A stretch of DNA of 64,000 nt from an uncultured Clostridium sp. (GTDB lineage Bacteria; Bacillota; Clostridia; Clostridiales; Clostridiaceae): NCBI RefSeq assembly GCF_947039605.1, contig NZ_CAMQZG010000015.1, positions 1-64,000 of the forward strand, given 5' to 3'. This document shows positions 53,981 to 63,369 of the stretch, piece after piece. The translations under genes and the position numbers were made by a program. How positions within the stretch are numbered: the first letter of the stretch is position 1; every line of letters starts with the position of its first letter. A model generated the notes under the pieces. It ran no database searches. It had not been told where the DNA came from and worked only from the letters and a program-made list of their open reading frames with translations.

Positions 53981-54269
53981 CTCGTAAATCTCCATCCTAA
54001 AATATATTTGTAAAACTTGTTGCGAATAATTCGCTTCGTAAAATTCCTATACTTAGAATATCACTTACACTTAAAAGTAATGTAACAAAAGATAAACGAT
54101 AACTTTAATATTTATTGATATTACTACTAAATATTAGTTATAACATTTCATAACTTTGTAATTCATCTATCAAATTTTATACTACCGATATATTCTTGTT
54201 AAAAAAGTGAGTAAATTGATTATTTCAACTTCCTTACAAAACCTTCTTTTATCTAATTCTATCAACTAT

Positions 54270-54383
54270 TTATGCTATGTCTTTTCTTTTTAATAACTCT
54301 TCATATTTACTTTCATTCCTAAGTGAATTTAACATCATCTTTTTAAAACCAAACTTTGTGATAAAAGCAACTTTTTTAAACAT
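54270..54383 (-). CDS. Possible small ORF or gene remnant
   Basis: A 37-codon frame MFKKVAFITKFGFKKMML...KRKDIA. One frame away, just upstream, sequence reads GNGTKEEQVVCLKK, and one extra A in the AAAAAA run would join them. This suggests a small gene broken in a homopolymer, or chance. A weak AAGGA lies 12 bases before the ATG. The rest of the 500-bp gap (53981-54439) shows no other supported feature. Confidence 0.3.
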   Translation of the reverse strand: MFKKVAFITKFGFKKMMLNSLRNESKYEELLKRKDIA

Positions 54384-54439
54384 ACTACTTGTTCTTCCTT
54401 AGTGCCATTTCCCATAAACGAGTCTAATTCAAATATAAA

Positions 54440-54467
54440 GACTCCATAGAATCTAAACAATGGAGCC
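54440..54467 (-). terminator. Terminator of NMT1-like ABC operon
   Basis: Minus strand GGCTCCAT-N12-ATGGAGTC (one mismatch) followed by TTTATATTT, about 40 bp after the ATPase stop. Confidence 0.8.
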
Positions 54468-54503
54468 ATAGTATAAGTTTCTATATGATAATTCAACTAT
54501 TAG

Positions 54504-55067
54504 TTAAGTCATATTTATAAGTTTTCCACCTAGCCTTTTATAATCTTCAATATCATGTGTTACTATTATCGTAGTTTTTTTATTTTTATCTATATGTTCT
54601 TTTACAAAGCTTGTTACTATATCTTTTGTATTTTTATCAAGCCCCTTAAAAGGCTCATCCATAATAAGAATATCACCATCATATAATATCGCCCTTGCAA
54701 TACTTACTCTTTGCCTCATGCCACCAGATAGTTCCCTTGGATAGTACTTTCCAAACTCTTTTAAATGAAAAGCTTCTAATATACTATCTATTCTTACCTT
54801 TATCTCTGCCTTCCTATATTTATCCTTTAATACAAGCTCTAAATTTTTATATACAGTTATATAAGGTATAAGCCTATCTTCTTGAAAAACAATACTAATA
54901 TCTTTTTCACTTAAAAGTTTATTTACTATATATCTAAGCAGGCTTGTCTTACCAACACCTGATTTACCCATTATAAAATTAATATTACCTTCTTCAAATT
55001 CTATATCATATCCCCAAAGGATTTTATTCTCACCATAAGATATATTTATACCCCTAAAACTTAACAT
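54504..55067 (-). CDS. ABC importer ATPase (NitT/TauT/ThiZ type), short
   Basis: The 187-residue ATPase has Walker A GKSGVGKTS (about 33-41), Q-loop IVFQEDRLIPY, signature LSGGMRQR, Walker B ILIMDEPFKGLD and H-loop VTHDI. The LSGGMRQR and EDRLIPY blocks are typical of the nitrate/sulfonate/taurine/pyrimidine-precursor importer group. It ends soon after the H-loop and so lacks the usual 50-residue tail. It lies 4 bp after the permease gene and completes a three-gene importer. Confidence 0.9.
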   Translation of the reverse strand: MLSFRGINISYGENKILWGYDIEFEEGNINFIMGKSGVGKTSLLRYIVNKLLSEKDISIVFQEDRLIPYITVYKNLELVLKDKYRKAEIKVRIDSILEAFHLKEFGKYYPRELSGGMRQRVSIARAILYDGDILIMDEPFKGLDKNTKDIVTSFVKEHIDKNKKTTIIVTHDIEDYKRLGGKLINMT

Positions 55068-55071
55068 AATC

Positions 55072-55821
55072 TCACACCCTTTTTAAAGACTTGTGCATAA
55101 TCTTAAATAAAATATCTACAAATATAGAAATTAAAATTATTATAACTGTCCATGCAAATATCCCTACCATATCAAAATTAATTTTAGCCCCCTGAACAAG
55201 TGCCCCTATACCATAACTTGGTTGACTATAAACCTCTGATGCTATTATAAGTTTTAATACTAAGGAAAAACTTGAACTTCCCATATTAAGAATTTCCCTT
55301 TGTATTTGTGGGTAATAAATAGTTTTAATCTTATCATAAAGTTTTATTTTATAAATCTTTGTCATTTCAAGTATAGCTACATCAGTATCTATAATACTCT
55401 TTACTACTAATTCATATAGAAGAGGAAAAACTATCATAATTCCCACAAGAAAAGAAACATACTCTTTATCAAGCCATATAAGTGCTATTAAAATAACTAT
55501 AATTGTTGGAATTGACTTTAAAATAGCAACTAATGGGTAAATAAAATTATAAACATATTTATTAAAACTTGAACACATCCCTATAATTACAGATAATATA
55601 ACTGCTAAGCTAAAACTTATAATTGAAGTTATTAGAGTTTTACTAATATTTATAACAAAGTTTTCTTCAGTACATATTTTTAATATCTTCTTTAAAACTT
55701 CTAATGGCTGTGGAAGATAAATTTCATTCCCTATAAACTTTGCTAATACCTCCCAAATTAAACTCCAAATAACAACCGCGATAATAATTCCTTTTTTACT
55801 TTTCATAGAAAAACTCATCAT
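55072..55821 (-). CDS. ABC importer permease (NitT/TauT type)
   Basis: The 249-residue permease has about six membrane segments and the BPD_transp_1 EAA-like loop around IYYPQIQREILNMGSSSFSLVLKLIIASEVYS. The start overlaps the binding-protein gene by 26 bp, so the two are translationally coupled. Alternative Met codons at positions 2 and 6 are possible because the ribosome site is weak. It forms the channel for the substrate delivered by the lipoprotein. Confidence 0.9.
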   Translation of the reverse strand: MMSFSMKSKKGIIIAVVIWSLIWEVLAKFIGNEIYLPQPLEVLKKILKICTEENFVINISKTLITSIISFSLAVILSVIIGMCSSFNKYVYNFIYPLVAILKSIPTIIVILIALIWLDKEYVSFLVGIMIVFPLLYELVVKSIIDTDVAILEMTKIYKIKLYDKIKTIYYPQIQREILNMGSSSFSLVLKLIIASEVYSQPSYGIGALVQGAKINFDMVGIFAWTVIIILISIFVDILFKIMHKSLKRV

Positions 55822-56833
55822 CTGGAAGTTTTTTACCTATACTCTGTGGATTTAACTTATTTAAAATTTTGTAGTAATCATTATAATCATCGATAGTTTC
55901 ATTTACTTTAATAAAATCTATTTCTGCTCTCTTTATAGAACTTTCTAAAATAGAATTTTCAAATTTTGATCCATTTTTAATTTCTTGCACTGCTGCTAAA
56001 ACTGGATTTTCATTAACTTCATCAACTGATTTATCTAATTTTAATCCAAACTTATCTACAAACTCTTTATTCTGAGCTAAATCTGATTTTATTATTATAC
56101 TTGATTGCGGAAATCCATTCTCTGAATTAAAACTCTCTTTCCAAACATCATTTAAGCTAGCTATAATTTTTATATTTTTATTTTTTGCCATAATAACTGA
56201 TAATACTGGTTCTGGAACTATTGCATACTCTGCCTTTCCACTTAAAATGGTTGGTGCAAGTTCTGTTGCCCCTCCAACATAACTAAACTTGACGTCTTCT
56301 TCTTTTATTCCTTTTTTATCAAGCAACGTCTTAAATACTATATCTGGTGTTAGACCTTTTCCTATATTAAAAACTTCCTTGCCTTTTATATCATCAAAAT
56401 TTTCATCTCCATTAGTAGAAATCAAATATAATGACCCAAACCCTATTGTACCTAAAAGCTCATATGACATTCCTGAATTATAAGCTTTTAGTGCTATATT
56501 TGATGGAACTATCGCTATATCAGGTTCACCTTTCATAACAGCTGTCATGAGCACATCTGTACTTTCTGTAATTTCATATTCTAAATCATATAAATTATGG
56601 GCGTCATCTGTATCTATATTATTTTTTTCATCATCTGATTCTATCATCAAAGACATTGCAAGACTTGTTGTTCCCCTTGGAATAACTATATCCAAATTAT
56701 GTATTTGAGATATATCTGTAGTTAATTCTCTCTCATCATCTTTATCAATACTTATACTCGATTCTACCTGACATCCAGTTAATATCCCCCCCATTAACAT
56801 AGTTGTTACTAATAAAATAGTTATTTTTTTCAT
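55796..56833 (-). CDS. NMT1/SsuA-like substrate-binding lipoprotein
   Basis: The 345-residue lipoprotein has a signal peptide with lipobox LTGC (Cys21). It has the two-lobed NMT1-like fold: IVIPRGTTSLAMSLMIE, DIAIVPSNIALKAYNSG, IKGKEVFNIGKGLTPDIVFKTLL, YAIVPEPVLSVIM. Relatives bind sulfonates, nitrate, taurine or thiamine precursors; the ligand here is unknown. Start is behind AGGGGGT. A terminator hairpin sits immediately before its ribosome site. Confidence 0.9.
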   Translation of the reverse strand: MKKITILLVTTMLMGGILTGCQVESSISIDKDDERELTTDISQIHNLDIVIPRGTTSLAMSLMIESDDEKNNIDTDDAHNLYDLEYEITESTDVLMTAVMKGEPDIAIVPSNIALKAYNSGMSYELLGTIGFGSLYLISTNGDENFDDIKGKEVFNIGKGLTPDIVFKTLLDKKGIKEEDVKFSYVGGATELAPTILSGKAEYAIVPEPVLSVIMAKNKNIKIIASLNDVWKESFNSENGFPQSSIIIKSDLAQNKEFVDKFGLKLDKSVDEVNENPVLAAVQEIKNGSKFENSILESSIKRAEIDFIKVNETIDDYNDYYKILNKLNPQSIGKKLPDDEFFYEK

Positions 56834-56850
56834 AATAATACCCCCTAAAA

Positions 56851-56876
56851 AATCCTGTGAATACTTCCACAGGATT
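56851..56876 (-). terminator. Terminator/attenuator directly before the ABC operon
   Basis: Minus strand AATCCTGTG-N8-CACAGGATT followed by TTTTTAG, ending about 10 bases before the AGGGGG ribosome site of the binding-protein gene. It may simply end the GNAT transcript or act as an attenuator. Confidence 0.8.
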
Positions 56877-56945
56877 CACTCTTTAGTAAAATATTACCAA
56901 TATAAAGTTATTTTTTCAATATAATTATTTTAATGCCTGACTAAA

Positions 56946-57380
56946 TTATATAAGTTCCATCATTACTAAATCTTCTATTTCTTTAAATCCATTCTTTTCA
57001 TAGAAATTTACTACTCTTTTTTCTCTCATAGTATATAAACTTATATGAACTATTTTTCTCTCTTTAAGCTCATCTACATAATATTTTAAAACTCTTGTTC
57101 CAACACCTGCACCCTTTTTAGTAGCATCTACACAAAATTCTTTTATAAGAAATCTTGTTCCATCATAATAATCTTCTTCATGTCCAACAATCATTGCCAT
57201 GGGCTCATTATTCTCATAAGCTATAACTCCAAGTGAACCTTCACCTCTCATTATTTGTGAAAGCCTTTTAACTCCAGTTTCTTCTGTCCACTTTTCAAAC
57301 CAAGGTTCTACATTAAAACTATTCATAAAAATATTTGCTGCTATTGCCACATTTTTTTCTGTTATATATTCAAAATTCAT
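56946..57380 (-). CDS. GNAT family N-acetyltransferase
   Basis: The 144-residue protein is a GNAT fold enzyme: LGVIAYENNEPMAMIVGHEE, the acetyl-CoA loop region KKGAGVGTRVLKYYVDEL, and the C-terminal VNFYEKNGFKEIEDLVMMEL. It transfers acetyl from acetyl-CoA to an unidentified amine. Start follows AGGAG. It stands alone between terminators on both sides. Confidence 0.93.
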   Translation of the reverse strand: MNFEYITEKNVAIAANIFMNSFNVEPWFEKWTEETGVKRLSQIMRGEGSLGVIAYENNEPMAMIVGHEEDYYDGTRFLIKEFCVDATKKGAGVGTRVLKYYVDELKERKIVHISLYTMREKRVVNFYEKNGFKEIEDLVMMELI

Positions 57381-57409
57381 AATTAAACGCTCCTATTTCA
57401 TATAAAATT

Positions 57410-57435
57410 AACGAGGCATAATTTTATACCTCGTT
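57410..57435 (-). terminator. Terminator of helicase gene
   Basis: AACGAGGCATA / TATACCTCGTT (one mismatch), followed on the minus strand by AATTTTAT, about 70 bp after the helicase stop. Confidence 0.8.
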
Positions 57436-57503
57436 AATCATTATATCTATTTTTTTGCTAAAATTAAACATTTATTATATTAATTTTTTTGAAATTAACC
57501 TTC

Positions 57504-60131
57504 TTATTTAAAGTCTAAATATTCTTTATTAATTTTACCTATAAAGGGACTCTCACTTGTATTATACTCACTACCATTGTAATTTTTCGCTTTATTAGGG
57601 TACGTTAGTACAAGCCTTTTTTTAGCCCTTGTAATTGCAACATAGAAAAGTTTTCCCTCTTCATCTAAATCTCCCCTAAACATTGGGAACTTTCCATCTA
57701 CAAGACCTGAAACTATAACAGTATCATATTCAAGCCCTTTTGCCTGATGCACTGTTATTATAGGAATTCTTGGTTTCTCCTGTGTACTTGATATTAGTTG
57801 CTCTACATCCCCTGCTGAAAGTGCTGTAAGGTCTATTGCATTGATTAAAGAATCTCTTGAATTCTTCTCACTATCATCTAATATAGAAAGTATCTTATGG
57901 AAATTCTTCACTCTAGCAAATCTATCTTCTCTTTCATCGGCTGGATATTTACTCATTATATCAAAATACTTTTGTATCTCTAAAATCATCTCAAATGGTC
58001 TAATCTCATATGACCTTTGATTTAATATTTTATAATTTTCTCTAAAACCTTCAAATTTTCTATAAAGGTCTGCTATAAGACTCATTCGCTCAAGTGTTGT
58101 GGGTCTTATCTTTTTTTCAATAGCCATTACTAAGAGTTCTTTTGTAGCTGCTATGTCATCCATTGCATTATGACTTGGCTTATGAATTGTTTCAAACTTT
58201 TCACTTAAATATTCAAGCTTATGATTTTTCTCTAAAGGATAAAATCTTCTATAAATATCTAATGTGTCATAAAAACCTTTAAATATTGGTACACCTATAT
58301 TCTCTCTACTAAGCTCACTTGTAAAAATATTTATATCATACTGAACATTATGCCCTATAACTATTTTATCTTTTGTATATTCTCTAAATTCTGTTAGAAC
58401 TTCTATTTTAGATAATCCATGTTCCTGCAAATATTCATCTGTAAACCCATGAACTTTAGCTGATGGACCAACATTTTTACTTGGTTTTATAAATCTTTCA
58501 TAAGTATCTATAATATTCCCTTTTGTATCAATCTTGACTGCTGCTATTTGAATTATTTCATCACTTGTAACATCAGTCCCTGTACTTTCAACATCAAAAA
58601 CTACTATATTTCCATCATCAGACTCTTTATCATAAGCATTTAAAAGATTAGTATAAAACTCACCACTTGCTGTATAATCACTTATAAAGTCTGAAAGCTT
58701 TATTCTTGCTTTTCTAAACTCTGTTGTTTCAAGTTTATCTAAAATAGTTTTTCCTATACCTGTATTAAGCCTTTTTAAAACTCTCTCAAGGCTTACTGTA
58801 TCATAAGGATTTGCAAGAATTTTAAATACAGATGTAATATCCTTAATCTCAGCTCTTCTAAAAAACTTATATTCATCTACTAAAATGAACTCAAAATCTT
58901 GCTCTAAAGTAAGTCTTGCGAGTACTTTACTTATATCTTTATTATAATTATTAGACCTAGTAAGTACACAAGCTTTGCTTAAATCCTCTCTATTCAAATA
59001 AAGTTCTCTAAAAGTATTTAAAATTCCGATTGCCTCTGCTTCTAAACTATCATAAGTTAAAACAGATATCTTTTCTCCAACCTCACTACTACATGCATGA
59101 ACACCATCTTTATAAATATCTGCTACTTTATTTTCAAATACATTATTTAAAAAGCTCATACTAGCATCAGTTAAATTTTTAGTTGATCTATAATTTTTAT
59201 CAAAAGCTACCTCAAGTGGCTTACACTCTTTTTTAAAAACTTCAAATATCTTATCTGGCTGTGACCCTCTCCAGCTATAAATTGTTTGGAATATATCCCC
59301 ACAAAGTAAAACATTTTTACTTTCATCATTTTTAAATAACTTTTCAATAATCTCATAATCACTCATACTTGTATCTTGAACTTCATCTATGTTTATAAAC
59401 TTATATTTTTCTTTATAATAATTAACTATCTCATCTTCTCTAAACAAAACTTTAGTAAGTGTAATTAAATCATTAAAATCTAAAGCCTTATCACTTCTAA
59501 GCTGTTTATTATAAAAAGAAACATAAAAGACACCATGCTCTAACATATAATTCATAAGATTCATCTTAGTGCTACCCTTAGCCTTAAAACAATCTACGAC
59601 CTTTGATTTGAACATAGGTGTATTTAAATTATCAATAGTGATTTTATAATCATGTTCTTCATCATCACTTAAAAAGCCCCATTTAAGTCTATAATCTTTT
59701 ACAAGGTCTATAAACTTTTGCATCATAGGTATTTCTATAAATGCTCTATTATACCCCATTCTTTGAATAGTTGATATTTTTCTCACTGCTTCCCTTGCAT
59801 CTTCTTCATCAAAAATAACAAAATCAGTAGCTATATCAGTTTTATTCTTAACATTATCTCTAACAACCTGAAGACAAAAACTATGAAAAGTTTTAATTGT
59901 ACATTTAACACTCCCATCAAGCCTTGATTCTATTCTTTCTTTCATTTCTTTTGCAGCTTTATTAGTAAAGGTTATGCAAAGAATTTCTTCTTCTTTTGCA
60001 AGACCTTTATCTATTATATTAAAAACCCGATCTGATAAAGTATTAGTCTTCCCAGTTCCAGCTGGTGCTGCTAAAAATATATTCTTATCTAAAGTATTTG
60101 CAACAATACTTTGCTTTTCATTTAATTTCAT
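57504..60131 (-). CDS. UvrD/Rep-type helicase with inserted DnaQ-like exonuclease
   Basis: The 875-residue protein is a superfamily 1A helicase: Q motif LNEKQ, Walker A AAPAGTGKT (21-29), ITFTNKAAKEM, Walker B FINIDEVQDTS, motif III GDIFQTIYSWRGS, motif IV region FDKNYRST, motif V ITVHQAKGLEYDTVIV and motif VI FYVAITRAKKRL. Between motifs IV and V (about 507-675) lies a complete DEDDh exonuclease: VVFDVESTG, VIGHNVQYDINIF and HNAMDDIAAT. So one chain may both unwind DNA and digest 3' ends. It is monocistronic. The start is behind AGGAG. Confidence 0.92.
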   Translation of the reverse strand: MKLNEKQSIVANTLDKNIFLAAPAGTGKTNTLSDRVFNIIDKGLAKEEEILCITFTNKAAKEMKERIESRLDGSVKCTIKTFHSFCLQVVRDNVKNKTDIATDFVIFDEEDAREAVRKISTIQRMGYNRAFIEIPMMQKFIDLVKDYRLKWGFLSDDEEHDYKITIDNLNTPMFKSKVVDCFKAKGSTKMNLMNYMLEHGVFYVSFYNKQLRSDKALDFNDLITLTKVLFREDEIVNYYKEKYKFINIDEVQDTSMSDYEIIEKLFKNDESKNVLLCGDIFQTIYSWRGSQPDKIFEVFKKECKPLEVAFDKNYRSTKNLTDASMSFLNNVFENKVADIYKDGVHACSSEVGEKISVLTYDSLEAEAIGILNTFRELYLNREDLSKACVLTRSNNYNKDISKVLARLTLEQDFEFILVDEYKFFRRAEIKDITSVFKILANPYDTVSLERVLKRLNTGIGKTILDKLETTEFRKARIKLSDFISDYTASGEFYTNLLNAYDKESDDGNIVVFDVESTGTDVTSDEIIQIAAVKIDTKGNIIDTYERFIKPSKNVGPSAKVHGFTDEYLQEHGLSKIEVLTEFREYTKDKIVIGHNVQYDINIFTSELSRENIGVPIFKGFYDTLDIYRRFYPLEKNHKLEYLSEKFETIHKPSHNAMDDIAATKELLVMAIEKKIRPTTLERMSLIADLYRKFEGFRENYKILNQRSYEIRPFEMILEIQKYFDIMSKYPADEREDRFARVKNFHKILSILDDSEKNSRDSLINAIDLTALSAGDVEQLISSTQEKPRIPIITVHQAKGLEYDTVIVSGLVDGKFPMFRGDLDEEGKLFYVAITRAKKRLVLTYPNKAKNYNGSEYNTSESPFIGKINKEYLDFK

Positions 60132-60260
60132 ATGCCCATTACTCCTATTTAAATTTCTATATATTATAGAATATTTTTTTAATATTAATACCTTTAATTA
60201 TAAATTAAATACAAGCTTTATTTCCACTAAATTTTAGTTTTTTGATATTAATATAAAAAA

Positions 60261-60286
60261 CACCTTAGATTTTTCTATCTAAGATG
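60261..60286 (-). terminator. Terminator of two-component operon
   Basis: CACCTTAGAT / ATCTAAGATG stem (6-base loop), followed on the minus strand by TTTTTTATATT; it overlaps the kinase stop codon region. Confidence 0.82.
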
Positions 60287-61535
60287 CCTTATCAATATTC
60301 CCTAAAAATACGGTTATTCTTGTCCCTATGCCTTTTCTGCTTAAAACTCCAAAATACCCTTTATGATTATCAACTATCCATTTTGCTATTGATAACCCAA
60401 GACCTGTCCCGCCATCTTTTCTCCCTCTTGTTGTATCTGCTCTAAAGAATCGTTCAAATATATATGGAACATCCCTCTCATCTATACCAATGCCACTATC
60501 CTCCACACAAAAATATGTCTCTTTTTCATTTCTACCAACTTTTATAAGTATTAATTCACCTTCGTCTGTATATTTCACTGCATTTTCAACAAGTATTCTT
60601 GCAGTCTGTTTAAGTAATGCTACATCTCCTAAAATTCTTATATCTTCTAATTTCATATATTTGTAAATATGCTTTTCATCTATCATTCTAGATTCTTCAA
60701 AAACCTCATGTAACATATCACTAAGTGAAAACTCTTTTATATCTATCTGATTTTTCCCATTAATTCCTCTAGCTAAAAATAATAATTGATCTACTAAAAT
60801 TTTCATACTCTCCGATTCTGATTTTATTGCTACTATTGATTCTTCCAAAATACTTTCATCATTTTTCCCCCATCTATCAAGCATATTTGCATATCCTTGA
60901 ATTACTGAAATTGGTGTTCTAAGTTCATGTGATGCATCTGATACAAACCTTGCTTGTTGCCTATATGACTCTCTCATTTTTTCAAGTAGTGTATTTATAG
61001 CATTTTCAAGACCTTGAAGTTCACTATCTCCTATACTAATTTTTTCATCTGAACTCGTTGGACTTATATTTGATATAGCTTTTTCTAAATCTTGAAATTT
61101 CTCTTCATCAAAAGTCATATTGCTAAGTCTTTCTGCTGCTTCTGCCATCTCATCAAGTGGCTTTAGATACTTTCTAACTCTTCCTGTTCCAAAAATAATT
61201 CTATCAAGTAGAACTCCCCCTTCAAATATTAGTAAAACTGCTCCTCCAAATTTTAAGCTATATAAAAAATCACTAGCATCCTTAATCATAGTTTTCCCAT
61301 TATTCCAAACTACAGTATAGTTAGCACTTTCTATTGGATGCAAACTTAAACTTCTTTGAGCCTCTTCCACTAAACTACCATAAAAAGCTTTTTCTACACT
61401 AAGACACCATATACCACCTATTAAGATAATTAAAATCATATTAAAACCTAAAAGCTCAAAAAATGTATCTCTAACATATTTTGAATTAATCTTTATTGCA
61501 ATGGATGTAAATCTTTTGTTTTTTTTCTTATTCAT
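60279..61535 (-). CDS. Sensor histidine kinase (two TM, HAMP-like linker)
   Basis: The 418-residue kinase has a first membrane segment (about 28-46), a short extracellular loop of about 45 residues, a second segment (about 93-110) and a linker. HisKA carries FVSDASHELRTPISVIQGYANML; the ATPase lobe has ILVENAVKYTDEG, VEDSGIGI and GGTGLGLSIAKWIV. The small sensor loop suggests membrane or cell-wall stress sensing. The start overlaps its regulator by 8 bp. Confidence 0.93.
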   Translation of the reverse strand: MNKKKNKRFTSIAIKINSKYVRDTFFELLGFNMILIILIGGIWCLSVEKAFYGSLVEEAQRSLSLHPIESANYTVVWNNGKTMIKDASDFLYSLKFGGAVLLIFEGGVLLDRIIFGTGRVRKYLKPLDEMAEAAERLSNMTFDEEKFQDLEKAISNISPTSSDEKISIGDSELQGLENAINTLLEKMRESYRQQARFVSDASHELRTPISVIQGYANMLDRWGKNDESILEESIVAIKSESESMKILVDQLLFLARGINGKNQIDIKEFSLSDMLHEVFEESRMIDEKHIYKYMKLEDIRILGDVALLKQTARILVENAVKYTDEGELILIKVGRNEKETYFCVEDSGIGIDERDVPYIFERFFRADTTRGRKDGGTGLGLSIAKWIVDNHKGYFGVLSRKGIGTRITVFLGNIDKAS

Positions 61536-62205
61536 CCTTTATCACATACCCAACACCACGCACAGTAGTAATTATCTTTACTTTAAAAGCATCATCTATT
61601 TTAACTCTTAAAAATCTTACATATACATCTATAACATTTGTTTCTCCATAATAATCATAGCCGCAAATCTTTTCAATAAGTACATCTCTTGTCATAACTA
61701 TATTTTTATTTTCAAGCAAAATTTGCAATAGCATAAACTCTCTATTTGTAAGTTCAATTTCTTTATTATTATAAATCACTTTATGCTGTGGCTTATCTAA
61801 ACTTAATAATCCTCTTCTTATAACATCTTTATCTTCTACAGAAACATTCTTCTTTTTTAATGCAAGTCTTATTCTTGCAAGAAGTTCTTCAATTGCAAAA
61901 GGTTTAGTTATATAGTCATCTGCCCCACCATCAAGCCCTGCTACTTTATCCATTACCTCATCTCTTGCTGTAAGGATAATAACTGGAATTTCAGATACCC
62001 GTCTAAGTCTTCTTAAAACCTCTAACCCATTAATTTCTGGTAACATTACATCAAGAAGTACAATATCTACCTCTCCATTTTGTGCTATATCAAGACCATC
62101 ACGCCCATTATCTGCTTTTATAACCTTATATCCCTCATAAGCTAATTCAAGTTCTATAAATCTAGCTATTTTTTCTTCATCTTCAACAACTAAAATTTTA
62201 ATCAT
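61528..62205 (-). CDS. OmpR-family response regulator
   Basis: The 225-residue regulator: receiver with VEDEE, phosphoacceptor in VLLDVMLP, ILTARDE and YITKPFA; winged helix with LTNREFMLLQILLEN and TVRGVGYVIKDE. It lies 4 bp after the DUF4342-like gene and overlaps the kinase, so all four genes (two membrane proteins, regulator, kinase) may be one operon. Confidence 0.94.
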   Translation of the reverse strand: MIKILVVEDEEKIARFIELELAYEGYKVIKADNGRDGLDIAQNGEVDIVLLDVMLPEINGLEVLRRLRRVSEIPVIILTARDEVMDKVAGLDGGADDYITKPFAIEELLARIRLALKKKNVSVEDKDVIRRGLLSLDKPQHKVIYNNKEIELTNREFMLLQILLENKNIVMTRDVLIEKICGYDYYGETNVIDVYVRFLRVKIDDAFKVKIITTVRGVGYVIKDE

Positions 62206-62209
62206 ACCT

Positions 62210-62761
62210 CTAAAGCTCCTTTTTAATCCTTTCTTTTATTCCCTTAACAAAACCAGCTAAGTCTTTAAGCATTTCATCTATCTTTGTAACATTTGTCTTC
62301 TTAGAACTAACAGAAAATTCAACATCAAAAATTAATGCAATAATCATTATAGGAATCATACTTCCAACTAAAAGTATTGTTAAAACTATAAAAACTGTCA
62401 CTGGAACCTCAAATTTTTTTTTCCCTTTTCTACTAACTTTCACTAAAATATTATTACAAATATCTATTAGTTCACATATCCACTCAAATAATTTAAACCC
62501 ACTTTCTTTCTTATCAAATTTATAATTTATATCTTCCTTACTTAAATCAATAAGAGCACTTGGCTTATTATATGTTTCCCAACTCTTGTTCGTATAAAAA
62601 GTTTTTTCTGTAAACTCTTCTCCTTTATTCTCACACTCTATTTTCACAACAGCATCTAAAAGATTCCAACCACAACTCTCTAATATTTTCCTAGCTTCTT
62701 TACTGTTTATATTAGTTTTTTTTTGCAACTTTTCTATAATCCTTTCTTCTTGACTAATCAC
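62210..62761 (-). CDS. UBA-like plus DUF4342 membrane protein
   Basis: The 183-residue protein begins with a UBA-like helix bundle (about 1-45, SKEARKILESCGWNLLDAVVKIE). A linker and a DUF4342 region follow: a basic stretch KVSRKGKKKFEVPVTV, then one or two membrane helices (about 118-145) and a charged C-terminal helix. These proteins are commonly linked to clostridial envelope-stress two-component systems. Here the regulator follows 4 bp downstream. Confidence 0.78.
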   Translation of the reverse strand: MISQEERIIEKLQKKTNINSKEARKILESCGWNLLDAVVKIECENKGEEFTEKTFYTNKSWETYNKPSALIDLSKEDINYKFDKKESGFKLFEWICELIDICNNILVKVSRKGKKKFEVPVTVFIVLTILLVGSMIPIMIIALIFDVEFSVSSKKTNVTKIDEMLKDLAGFVKGIKERIKKEL

Positions 62762-62867
62762 ACTTTTATCTCCTTATAACTTTTCTTTATAAATCAAAAG
62801 AGATTTTAAAACCCTTCTTTTAAAACCTCTTATTTTTTATTCTATATTCTATTCTACAAATCCTTTT

Positions 62868-63263
62868 TTAAATACCTTTTTTAAAATCTTTTTTAATAGT
62901 ATCCGCTGATTTAGAGATTTCTTCAAAAACATTATTTACTTCATCACAATTTAAATCAACACTTGAAATTGAATATTTATATCCAAGGAATAATCCTGAA
63001 ACTAATAATACAATTACTGGGACTGTTAAAAATATTGCTACTACAATTGATAAAGTTAATGATATTCTTATAGTTTTTTCATTTTTCTTTCTAACTTCAA
63101 AGTAAACTGTATTTCCTTTTTTTATAATTTTCCCTATAAACCTAAATATCTTTGCTACAACCTGACCAAGTCCACCAAAACTTTCACTATCGTCTTTGCT
63201 AAATTCATCCTTATAATCATTTACCTCAATAATAGCCATTTCATTATTTTCTTTTCTTTCCAT
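62868..63263 (-). CDS. DUF4342-like membrane protein, paralogue
   Basis: The 131-residue protein repeats the C-terminal layout of the next gene: IGKIIKKGNTVYFEVRKKNEKTIRISLTL, then two hydrophobic helices (about 72-97), then a charged tail with an amphipathic helix. The UBA-like part is missing. The ATG at residue 9 is a possible alternative start. It is the first gene of the predicted four-gene operon. Confidence 0.68.
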   Translation of the reverse strand: MERKENNEMAIIEVNDYKDEFSKDDSESFGGLGQVVAKIFRFIGKIIKKGNTVYFEVRKKNEKTIRISLTLSIVVAIFLTVPVIVLLVSGLFLGYKYSISSVDLNCDEVNNVFEEISKSADTIKKDFKKGI

Positions 63264-63369
63264 TTTATAAAACCTCCAAAATTTATTTTCTTCTTTCTAT
63301 ATTTATATACTATGCTTGGAAAATTAATCTAAAATATAAGAAAGATTAAAATTAGATTAAAATAAAAAT

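Noticed and set aside
54420-54480. In-frame extension MAPLFRFYGVF upstream of the 54.3-kb remnant
   Set aside because: This stretch is simply the translation of the ABC operon terminator hairpin and has no ribosome site.
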